Assembly: GCA_030278955.1 (NCBI GenBank)
Contig: JAOANR010000003.1
Location: 62,138,195 to 62,202,194 of the forward strand
DNA: 64,000 nucleotides
DNA from: Hygrophila difformis
Lineage: Eukaryota; Streptophyta; Magnoliopsida; Lamiales; Acanthaceae
Direction: 5' to 3'
Shown here: in pieces, positions 22,297 through 31,938 of the stretch
Layout: each line of letters starts with the position of its first letter
Numbering within the stretch: position 1 is the stretch's first letter
Program-made: the position numbers and the translations under genes
The notes under the pieces: generated by a model
Told to the model about the DNA's origin: nothing
What the model saw: only the letters and a program-made list of their open reading frames with translations
Database searches by the model: none

Positions 22297-22457
22297 CTTG
22301 ATTAGTATGGTGACCTGACAGCTTAAGCAAATGTCTCGGGTTCGAGTCTTAGTGATGCAAAATTCTGCTTTGAGATAAACAACTCTTCAATGCCACCTAA
22401 ATTCTCCAGTGATTAGTTTTTGGTCCAATGTGGTCTAGGATACCCGGTATAAAAATT
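22297..22457 (+). mobile_element. tRNA-derived SINE, family A copy 1
   Basis: Contains a B-box-like GGGTTCGAGTC (22339-22349) preceded by an A-box-like segment with GCTTAAGCAAATGTC. The body has AATTCTGCTTTG and GATTAGTTTTTGG, and the 3' end is GGATACCCGGTATAAAAA. The copy at 42066-42240 shares all of these. Exact ends and target duplications were not resolved. Confidence 0.6.
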
Positions 22458-24219
22458 ATTAATTTTAACTTTATGAATAACACGATTTTTTTTTTTTTTT
22501 TGCTGAATAGCCTATACAGGCTAGGAAGGGGTGTTGGGAGCTCATAAATAACACGAAATTGATATGATAGATACTATTGATTTTTTTTTTTCTTTATGAG
22601 CATACTAGTGATTATTTAAAACACTTGGCTTGTATCTTTGACATCTATTTATAATTTATAATTAGTACTAATTGATTAATGTATGCAGTTATGGTAGCAT
22701 GCACGTAATATGCATCTAGTCAAAGCTAGCTAATAGTAAATTATTAATAACGAAAATTTACGACTATAATTTATGAAGCAATTGAATTGACGACCATGAT
22801 ATTTTATATTAAAACTTAAAGAAAACAAAGCTAAATTGTACTCGAGTAGGGGTATAATAATAAAAATACATAAAATTTATCGTGTAAGTTGGTTGACAAT
22901 TGAGTAGAACAACTCACTATACTATATTACTCACTATGTCCCGTTTATCATGTTATGTTTAATACAGTACAATTTAAGTTATTAATCATTTAAAATATGT
23001 ATCGGTATGTGTGTCAATTGACAATGATGCAAATCCTAAAAATACATGGGGAGTATTAATTCAATTTTATTGCAAATATATATTTGATATAAAACAATTA
23101 AGTTTGGTATTGTTAGAACCGTATAATCGTGTAATTTTATAATATCTATTTTACATAATTTTGAGTTTTACATATTCTGATGATATTAATGGTTGAAAAA
23201 ATGCTTTGGATTGTGTGCAAAATATAAAAAGTACAATTAAATGCGAACGAGTGAGTAGTATAACTATCACTTTGTGTTTAATAACTGAAATTTTCATTAT
23301 GGCGTACAAAAAGCAATTAAAGGGAAACTACCTTACCCAATTTTTTTTTTCCCTTTTTTTTTTACATAATTAGTATTTTGAAATGCAGGAATAAGTAGGC
23401 GCGGTTTGTAATGCCTTTGGTGGTTTGTACTGCATTACTGATTTGTCATTCGTAATAAACCTGCACACATACATGCAGACTTTTAATGTTTAAATGGTTG
23501 TAGTAATCTCCTAGATAAGTACTGTACCAATCAATTGTAATAGATGATTGTGTCTACTTCATTACTTTCCCCACACAAACATAAGTAGATGATTGTTTGT
23601 CTCATTAAAAGCAACTGCAACTGCAACTGCAACTGCTCTTACTTTGGATTAGATACACAAAAATATTAAAGTGATGGGTGGCATCACTTCTTTTCTTAAC
23701 ATTCTCAGCATTCCTCCTAGCTAAACATACCTCATGATCAATCTATACTCTATACGGTTATACCAATAAGAAAGATGGCACCATCCAAATCTTGATCGCG
23801 TGTACAGATGATTTCCGTTCTCTGGTTTAATTTGTGTAGAACATTTGCACCAAAACTTTATCCCAATTCATTTCATACTGCTGCAACAATTAATGTAGGT
23901 AGAGCACAGAAACATATGCTGAATTTAACTACTAATTGGAAACCAATAAGTTCAAACATAGATATCTATATTTTTATACTACAATACTACTTGAAATGAA
24001 CCTTGAAAAGTGATAATGACCCAATAAGAACTGGCCCATCAAATCAAATACTAGTAGTACTTAATGAAACAAACCCACCACCAATTAAATGAGCAGAGCA
24101 ATGTTTTGCTAAAATTAAATCAAAATAAAATACTGGTCTCGTAACCTTAATAAGTCTATCCTGCATTACACATTACACAGAGACGCGGAAAAAACAGCGG
24201 TTTAGTACAGTAATGAATT
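22458..24219. other. Intergenic DNA downstream of the plastid-protein gene
   Basis: No gene recognised. It holds T-tracts (22488-22501, 22569-22580, 23341-23362) and a short hexamer microsatellite, (GCAACT) repeated about five times near 23611. The end nearest 24220 presumably includes the 3' UTR of the minus-strand gene. Confidence 0.4.
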
Positions 24220-25662
24220 TCATGCTTTCTTTGGGCCGTTGAATTGCTTCCCTATAAAGTCCTCCAACTTCTCGTCTATTTCTTCCACCTGATCACCACT
24301 CACACCAGTCAGTCACCCCACAGTACTACTATTTGTTTTACATAACATATTCCCTCATAAATCATTAACAACACTCTAATTAAATAAAAATATTGATGAT
24401 ATAGATATTGAATTCATTAGTACTTTGGAAAATGGACAAAATGTAGTAGCAGTACTACATTTAAAAGTACTACTGTATAAGTATTGCTAAAATGCATGCC
24501 AATTTGTTCACGTGGGCCATCATTAGGTAGGATCAAATAATTGAAAAAACTCGACTTGCACGTGGCAATCGTCAGACCGAATTAAAGTATTAAATGAAAC
24601 TACAACTACAACTACCCCGCTAATTGCTTACACTCTTATGTTAGTGATTACATTATTTTAATTCATCCTAGGAGTATCATCTACCAGGAAGCTTCTTTAA
24701 TCGCACTGGAAATTTTGATTATTCAAAAAGATTTAAATTAAATTAAAAGATTTGACCTTATCCATTAACTCTTCAACTTTGTGGGCATCCTTAGCAGTTT
24801 CCTCCGCCAATTCTTCCACGAAATGCACCATTTGCTTCAGCCCTCCTTCCGGCAGCGCCTCCGCGATCCCCTCCGCAGCTTTGTCCACCTCTTCCGCCAC
24901 GTGCTCCACTGCGTCCGCGATCTTCTCCACCGTGTGCGCCGCCATGTCGATCTCCTCTACAATTAATTAATTAATTAATGATTCATTAATTAACAATTTA
25001 TTAACAGTGGCAGAATAAGCTGCGAAATATTGAATGAGTCGTACTGGTTAATGACAAAACCCTTTGAACGAGCAGAGGAAGGGTTACACACAATCCAATA
25101 ATCCCTGCTAACCTGTGTACAATTGCCAAATCCCCATTCGTCAAATCCATCATCCTCATTCGACTACAGTACTGTTTTTAATCTAACGTAAAGTCAAAGC
25201 GCAGGTGTCGTAAAATGGATAATATTAATTCGATTTTGAACTTGCTTGTTGGATCCGAGAAGAAATGATCAATTAGCAGAGAATATAACGTACCAGGAAT
25301 TGTCGGATACACCGGGGAGGTGGAAGCCTGGAATTTCTGGAAGAGACATGGAAGAGAGGAGATCTCCGGCGGCTTCAGGCGCAACATTCCTCCTCACAAC
25401 CAAATCTCTGCGCGGTTCCCAAACGGATGACGAAATTCGGAACAGGAAATCGATTTTTAAAATCAACGCAAAATGAAAACAAAAGTAGAAAAAGGATTAT
25501 GCACACACACAGTTTTTTTGATCCTTTGTGGAATGTTGTTGCGAATCGGTGCAGATCTGCAGCTTGACGGAGAAAGGAGCCTTGGGCGGATTGATTGATG
25601 AGCGTTGATTTGGGATATTTGGAGGTGGTGAGAAGAAGGTGGACGGTGGCGGCGGCAGCCAT
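24220..25662 (-). CDS. Small predicted plastid membrane protein, five exons, 200 aa
   Basis: Model (minus strand): 25662-25511, 25407-25294, 25112-25045, 24956-24757, 24288-24220. All introns are GT-AG and the phases agree (total 603 nt). The N-terminus (MAAAATVHLLLTTSKYPKS) is Ala/Ser/Thr/Lys-rich and low in acidic residues like a chloroplast transit peptide, running to about LVVRRNVAPEAAG. Exon 3 encodes one hydrophobic helix, LAGIIGLCVTLPLLV (residues about 89-103). Exons 4-5 encode an acidic amphipathic helical region with repeated VE.IA/VAEEV motifs, PEGGLK and DKVEEIDEKLEDF, ending GPKKA. This resembles an uncharacterised plant family of plastid proteins; I know no defined function. The exon 3/4 junction has an alternative (donor at 25060, acceptor ending 24955) that also keeps frame. 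The 5' flank is short: a hAT MITE starts about 260 bp upstream of the ATG. Confidence 0.78.
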
Positions 25663-25729
25663 GGATGGTGCAAGTGGAGCAGAAAGTTGGAGGGAGGGAA
25701 AGATTTCAAGGAACAAGTTGCAAAGTGTC

Positions 25730-25747
25730 TCTCCCGGCCCCGGGAGA
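25730..25747. promoter_or_regulatory. GC hairpin in the proximal 5' region of the plastid-protein gene
   Basis: TCTCCCGG, CC, CCGGGAGA: a perfect 8-bp inverted repeat 68-85 bp upstream of the ATG at 25662. It could sit in the 5' UTR or core promoter. The role is unknown. Confidence 0.4.
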
Positions 25748-25920
25748 AGTATAGTAGTATAACTATAAAGTGGTATAAACAAAGTGGTGGGCTGTGGACC
25801 GGACCGATTTAATATGCAAGAAGATTGCAATCCCATAGACCCATACCCATAGATAGATATGATACTCGTGTTTATGAAGAATACTACTAGTAAATGAAGA
25901 AATGTTCCCCGATACAAAAC

Positions 25921-26436
25921 TGGGGTGATTAACGAGTAGAGCTACTCGAACTCGACTCGGGACTCGGCTCGGAAAAAACTCGACTCGTACTCGAAAAATT
26001 TGAGTCGAGTCGAGTAGTCGAGTAGGACAGTCGAGTATCGAGCTCGAGCTCGAACCTATATATATGATACTCGAACTCGAATCAAGTCGAGTATCAAGTA
26101 ATTGACTCATTTTCTTCTTTTTTTTTTAATTTTTAAAGAAAAATGCAAAAAAGAAAAAAGAAAATTCTCGATACGCTCGAGTACTCGACTCGAACTTGAG
26201 CTCGAGAATGAAAAATTTTAAAAAAAAATTAATCAAGCTCAACTAGCTCGACTACTCGACTCGATTGAAAAATATATATATATATATACTCGAGCTATTC
26301 GAGCTCGAACTCGAACTCGAGTCAAGTCGAGCTCGAACTTGACTACTCGACTCGAGCTCGAGTAGCCAAATTTCTTCATCAAGTCAAGCTCAAGTAGTTT
26401 GATACTCGGGCTCGACTCGAGTCGATATCACCCCTA
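25921..26436. mobile_element. hAT-type MITE 2 (516 bp)
   Basis: Ends TGGGGTGATTAACGAG and GATATCACCCCTA are the same family as MITE 1, in the opposite orientation. The 8-bp target duplication is TACAAAAC/TACAAGAC (one mismatch). The interior is filled with CTCGACTCG and GAGCTCGAAC words. It lies in the promoter region of the minus-strand gene that starts at 25662. Confidence 0.82.
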
Positions 26437-26498
26437 TACAAGACTACCGAATAAAAAGAGAAGACAAGCCGAGTTCCATATGCAGTGGCAGTCACACC

Positions 26499-27274
26499 TA
26501 GGGGTGTTAACGAGCAGAACTGAGACCGAACACTGGTGAGCTCGGCTTGAGCTCGTAAGAATTCGAGCCAAGCTTTGACCGAGCCGAGCATTGACCGAGC
26601 TACTTCGAGCCGAGCGTTGACCGAACTTTGACGAAATCGAGCCGAGCTCGAACAGTCTCATTTTTCATTTTCACATAATTTATAAAAAAAATTATATTTA
26701 ATATTTATTGCATATAAATTATGTATATTTTATTTAATCTATATATTTAAATAATTTTAAAAATATATTTATAATTTAAAAATTATTCCATCTATCCCAA
26801 TAAATTATGTCATATTTGATCCAGACACACTTTAACTTTTAATGTTTTATATAACCTCTATATTTGCTAATAAATATATATATGTATAAAATAAATATAT
26901 TTACTAATAAATAAATACTTCTTTCATTTCACACTCCTTTAAAAGGAGATGCATTAATTGCTTAGGGTAGACATGTCGGAAAAATAGTCATAGACTCTAA
27001 ATTTATTTTATTTATTTTAAAGTCTAAACAAATATAGTATTAGTACAATACATTTCAAAAGACATGTATGTATGAGATTTGTATTATAAGTTAATAGAAC
27101 ACGAGCCTGTTCGCGAGCTTTTCGAGCCGAACTCAAAGGTGTTCGGCTTGGTTTGTAAATTATTCGAGTCGAACTCGAACTCGAGTCGAGCCTATTCGAG
27201 TCGAATTTTGACCGAACTTTGACCGAACCGAGCTCGAACTGTTCGCGAACTACCCTGGCTCATTAACACCCCTA
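26499..27274. mobile_element. hAT-type MITE 3 (776 bp)
   Basis: Ends TAGGGGTGTTAACGAGC and its inverse (...GGCTCATTAACACCCCTA) with a perfect 8-bp target duplication GTCACACC (26491-26498 and 27275-27282). Subterminal words here are GAGCCGAGC and TTGACCGA, so it is a related but distinct subfamily. It is 62 bp from MITE 2. Confidence 0.9.
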
Positions 27275-27282
27275 GTCACACC

Positions 27283-28064
27283 ATCACCAATTCACCATAT
27301 AGATCAGATCAGATACTATGAGTTAATAAGTTGTAGGCTTAGAAATCAAACCGAACTAATTAAGGCCAATACATTGGATTGCCAAGCGCTCAATCCAATT
27401 TTGAGGGTACCTAAAGACTAGTAGTGGTGATTTTAGTAGCCCATGTTACCAAGGTAGGAGGAAATACCTAAAGCTGGTCGGATAATCGGATATACATACA
27501 TACTGTATTAGATCATGCATGGAGAAGATCCCGATTATAGAAAATCTACGACATCTGTCTCTATGTGATGGCTTGGCGCCATTAATTAATTCCTGCAATG
27601 AGGTTTTTTTTGTATCATTATCCATGATGGCGGCAGGAAAACAGAGTTTTTGCCCCAAGAAAACGTCTGATGAAGAATACATTACAGCCAGGCAATGAGA
27701 TCGCTCCAGTATTATCAGTATATACTGTGATTGTCAAGCAGTCATATCATCTCCTCCATCATTATTTTTATATTATTATATCCGATCCGAGGAAGGAAGG
27801 TGGAAAAGTTCACCCAATCTGATCTACCTGAGGGGCCGCCAAATATTGAGTGTTCAAGTTCTAAATAGACTGACAACGTACTCAAACTTATGCATATGGG
27901 TGAGACAGTTTCATAAGTCCATCGTGGAAACATAGAATTTGATCTCAATTCATATTGGTGTCAAAATTCCTCGCCACTACCTAATTCTTAGTGCAGTTTC
28001 ACAATGTATACTTTTTTTTTTCTTCTTTTTTTTTTTATTGGATATGGTACAAACTCATGCTATC
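27283..28064. other. Intergenic DNA with short unassigned minus-strand ORFs
   Basis: Two minus-strand frames (27446-27682 and 27742-27948) have fairly ordinary amino-acid composition. One contains the string MHDLI, but domain order and length do not support a resistance-gene (NLR) remnant. I leave this unassigned. Confidence 0.3.
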
Positions 28065-28080
28065 ATGTAACAAAATATTG

Positions 28081-29170
28081 GAAATGGGGCAGAATGGCTC
28101 TGGTTATGGAAAAATACTATCCCGGAAAAGTATAGCCTTTTCCTATGGCTCCTTTGTCGAGACTCACTGCCTTTGAACCTCATCCGATTCAAGAGGAACA
28201 TGGCTACTTCACCTAGCTCTATGCGTGGGATGTGGAGTGGAAGAAGAAAGTCGGTGTCATGGATTGTTCTATTGCCCGTGGGTTAGCCAAATTTGGAAGG
28301 CCATTCACATCCACATCCCTCCGGATTGTGCGTCCATCAACAAGGAGGATATTAGGGGTTTCATCCAAGGGATGCTGAAGTTCTATGGAAATTCTTTGTT
28401 GTGGCCACCTGGGTGATCTGGAACGAGAGGAATTCTCGGATTTTTCGTGCCAAAAGCCACTCTCTTTGGCACCTCAAGCGAGAAATCCTCAACCTCAACA
28501 AAGAAGTAACCAAGGCAGGAGGGCAACAGAATAATGGCCAACATCCGTTGCGCATGGTCCATTGGAATGAAGAAGGAGCTACGGATACCATCTTACAAGT
28601 GGATGGCAGTAGCTTTGGCAACCCGGGAGGGAAGGACTGGATTTGGATTTGTCGTTCGGAGGGGAATTGGATTGGAGGGGGATGCTGATACTTGGGCCAC
28701 AACACCACCACCTTCGCAAAGGTTAACGCTTTGGCTGTACGGCTGGAGTTTGTGGTAGAACAAGGGATCAAGAAGGTCTGTGTCTACTCTGACTCACTCA
28801 CGGGAATCAGACTTGTGGATAGTGAGCCTAGATTTCACCCCTTGCATCCATCATTGCTAGAATCCGAGACAGTAAGGCCACCTTCGAAGTTTGCAACATC
28901 CATCATATTCCCCGGGAAGGCAACAAAGTGGCGGATAAACTTGCAAATCATGGCGCTTCGGCTGAGGACTTCTTCACCACATAGGCTTTCCTCTTCAACT
29001 TTGTCCAAGGAGAGGTGGCTGCGGATGCATTAGGGGTTTGTTTCCCCCGATGATATGCCTTATTATGTTCCTGTTTTTATTTCAGTCCCTTCCTTTTGTA
29101 GTCTCTGTATCCTTTTTCCTTCTTCTTTTACACTTGTTTTCTGGCTTCAGCTTTGTAAAAAGAAAAAAAA
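28081..29170 (+). mobile_element. 5'-truncated L1 LINE (1.1 kb)
   Basis: Perfect 16-bp target duplication ATGTAACAAAATATTG (28065-28080 and 29171-29186) around a fragment that ends in an A-rich tail (GTAAAAAGAAAAAAAA). Plus-strand fragments in shifted frames match the C-terminus of plant LINE ORF2. The zinc-binding RT region (CGVEEESRCHGLFYCPWVSQIW, near 28230-28300) comes first, then an RNase H stretch (DGSSFGNPGG near 28600) and later YSDSL near 28775. Frameshifts make it a pseudogene; 5' truncation is the usual product of incomplete reverse transcription. Related to, but clearly diverged from, the LINE at 31909. Confidence 0.88.
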
Positions 29171-29186
29171 ATGTAACAAAATATTG

Positions 29187-29722
29187 CGAATGTGTTTGGG
29201 GTTGGGAGTCTAACAAGGAGATACTATTCTACTCCGCCTATGATATGATAGAACTATATATGTGGAACGAGCCACGTTGGCCTTCCTAGGGATCCATTTG
29301 AATCTCAATTAACTCCCATTCCCATTGCTACATTGCCATTGATGTTGGAGAAAGGAAGATTGTAGTTGCCTCCATCAAGGATGATAGGGCCATCAAAGGA
29401 CAAACACAATCAAAGCCATCAAAGTCCAAAATGATAGGGCCACGCCACTTATGGATATAATTTAATTACAGCCCATTGGCCCAACTTAAAACCCATTTTG
29501 TAGTGTTTGGTGTAATAATAATAAATGATGTTTGGACCGCCCTACTGGCTTTATAGTAGTACACTGTCAATTAACTACTAGTACGTAAAAGCATACTTAT
29601 CTAAATCGCGATTTTGATCATAGGACCGCACGACGATTCTACGATTCTACCAATAAAAAATAATCGGATCGCCATAGGATCAGGATGGGATCAGTAGGAT
29701 CGCTGAGCGATCCTACTCCTTT

Positions 29723-29767
<45 letters not shown>

Positions 29768-29965
29768 CGGAGCAAAATTACTTATTGTATCTAACTCTTT
29801 GTGGTTTTGGTTATGATAATATTATTTTTGTCAATTTTGTTTAATGTATCTTTGCATATATTGAACTCAAAATTGTTGGGTTCTTTGTCGGTATTTAACT
29901 TCTATTGGATCATTAATAAGCATACAATTACCTATCAAATTCTAGTTAAAAATTGATCTAAAATA
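29187..29965. other. Intergenic DNA with a long T-tract
   Basis: No gene. About 46 T in a row lie near 29729-29767, and repeats of GATCCTA/CGATTCTA occur at 29620-29720. AGCATACTTA at 29588-29597 and TTAGTATGCT at 30539-30548 could be ends of a degenerate element enclosing the Stowaway MITE at 29966, but the match is short. Confidence 0.35.
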
Positions 29966-30418
29966 CTCCCTCCGTCCCAATATAAGTGGCCCCTTTCTTT
30001 TGGGCACGAGAATTTAGGTAGTGAGATTTAGTAGTTAAAGTGGTGTGAGTAAATTTGACTAATTCATCCATCTAATTTATAATGGTTACATTTGACTTTT
30101 AACCCTATTTATTATTTAACTTTGACTTAATGTTATCGTAATGATATAGAAAGGCAAAAATAGTCAAGTGTGATCTTGTTGGAATCGTCTAATCGTATAG
30201 TTTTAGAATATATATTTTATATAATTTTTATTTATACCCATTTTGAGATATTAATGGTTAAACATATATAGGGACTTTGTGCAGAAAGTACAATTGTCAT
30301 TATTGTGAGGTTTTTAATCATGTTTATGTTAATCTAATTTACTTAAAAGGGAAAGTGGCCACTTTTAATGGGACACCCCAAAAAGGAATATTGACCACTT
30401 TTAATGGGACGGAGGGAG
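29966..30418. mobile_element. Stowaway MITE (453 bp)
   Basis: TA-flanked, with ends CTCCCTCCGTCCC and GGGACGGAGGGAG. It shares TTTCTTTTGGGCACG, AATTTAGGTAGTG and CACCCCAAAAAGGAATA with the copy at 39592-40073; together they make a long subfamily. Confidence 0.88.
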
Positions 30419-30599
30419 TATATATTTTCAATTATACATGTCACCAGTTTAGTGAGATAATTAATAAATATAAATTTTTAAAAATATAAATAATAATTTC
30501 ATAGTGAGATAATTAATCTCGATTCGATCCTACGATTCTTAGTATGCTGTAGTTAACATAGGTTTCGTAGTAAACTCCATACACCACGTGCAACTATTA

Positions 30600-30795
30600 T
30601 TTTTTTCTCGATCCTGGAAAGGGTGGTGAGAGCATATGCCACACAAATTACAAAAAGAACAAAGGGGAGAGATAGTGGACCGGATGGAGATTCGAACCCC
30701 AACCAATAGGTTGGGAGTTGTGAGACTTACCACTAGTGTAAGTCCCCAACCCCATATTTGCTTCATCTTAGCGCATAAAGGGAAAATAAATTCAA
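30600..30795 (-). mobile_element. tRNA-derived SINE, family B copy 1
   Basis: Read on the minus strand: GACTTACACTAGTGGTAAGT, CCAACCTATTGGTTGGGGTTCGAATCTCC in two steps (B box GGTTCGAAT near 30692), then CTATCTCTCCC and TTTGTAATTTGTGTGGCAT. The same string order is found at 38235-38570 (plus) and 62030-62170 (minus). Ends are approximate. Confidence 0.6.
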
Positions 30796-31893
30796 AACCA
30801 GCCTTGCTGCTGGAATTTTAATTGTTCACCTTAAAAAAATTTTAAATACAACTCCATATCACAATAATAATAATACTGTACTACTCATATTGCATTACAT
30901 ACTATCTGTCACAACATATGTGGCATTACTCATATCACATGGAGTACGAGACTTTTCTGTCGTAGTATCAGTTTTATTTTGGTTAAAATTGGTGAAACAA
31001 ATAAATGCACACACCACACGGTTTTGATTAGTACGCCTCGCCAACCTATTTTTATTGTGTGGTGAAAATTATTTATTTTCCTTACCGTGTGCAGTGCAGC
31101 TTCTAAAATGACATGATGCTAATGTATTTTGCCCAACACGCACAATTTAAGAGAGTAATTAATTAAAATTAAAAATTTTCATTTTTCTCAGATTACTTTG
31201 CACTCGCACGTGCCAAATTTCAAAAAAACAGGTTATTGCAATTAGCAACCCTTTTGTCGCAAGTCGTTAGACTTTTCAATCATAGCTATCCATTATGCAA
31301 TAGTAATAAATCCATCTCCAAAAAAACTTTCAAACTAACCCGAATTAGTTTTGTCCAATGAAAATTTAAAAAACTGGGTCATGTGTCCGAGTCTGACATT
31401 GGTAGCGACGGGACAATTTTCCCACCAAAAACATTCGAATTTGGCGCCAGCAGGGTGTTAGCTCTGGTAATGTTCGGACACAAGAAAGGTTAGGTGTTCA
31501 AAAAGTGTCAGCCGTCGATTCAATGTTCAGTTAACTTCCACGTGTCCTATCCTTTTGTATTTATATTTTTTCTTTTTATTGAATGAGTTGTCTCTTGAAC
31601 GCACTAAAAGGCTAGCCGGACTATAGGGGGCTTTCAATTGTGGAGCCCACATGGGGGGCCTGAGCCTCCCAGCCGCCCGATTTGGCGCGAGCATCATCGC
31701 CACCACATGTCCTTCCCCGCCGGTTTCATTTCAAATTAAATGGATGAAGATTGAAGACCCATAACAGACACTATTTACATAAACAATAACCATATTAAAT
31801 TAAAATTAATGATGTAATGGTAGCATCAAGAATATTAAGATCTAGATTCTGGTCTTATAATCTCACAATTTTACGATAATACTTCTTTAAAAC
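30796..31893. other. Intergenic DNA upstream of the LINE
   Basis: No gene recognised. A locally GC-richer stretch (31600-31720) has no ORF of note. Confidence 0.4.
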
Positions 31894-31938
31894 AATTTAG
31901 ATCTTTCTGATAATAATAAATACAGTAACTTTTCTCTC

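Noticed and set aside
22297..22457. Possible functional tRNA gene (GGTTCGAGTC box)
   Set aside because: No full cloverleaf; the sequence and A-tail fit a tRNA-derived SINE.
24752..24970. Plus-strand Ser/Ala-rich ORFs over the plastid-gene exon
   Set aside because: Antisense shadow of exon 4.
25763..26661. Ser/Arg-rich ORFs around the hAT MITEs
   Set aside because: Produced by translation of GAGTCGAG-type low-complexity repeats.
27446..27948. Minus-strand ORFs with an MHDLI string, possible NLR resistance-gene remnant
   Set aside because: No P-loop, GLPL or LRR pattern, and the neighbouring text is in the wrong order for an NB-ARC domain. Chance match.
29588..30548. Possible large MITE bounded by AGCATACTTA and TTAGTATGCT around the Stowaway at 29966
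   Set aside because: The inverted match is only about 9-10 bp and no target duplication is seen; kept as a weak remark only.
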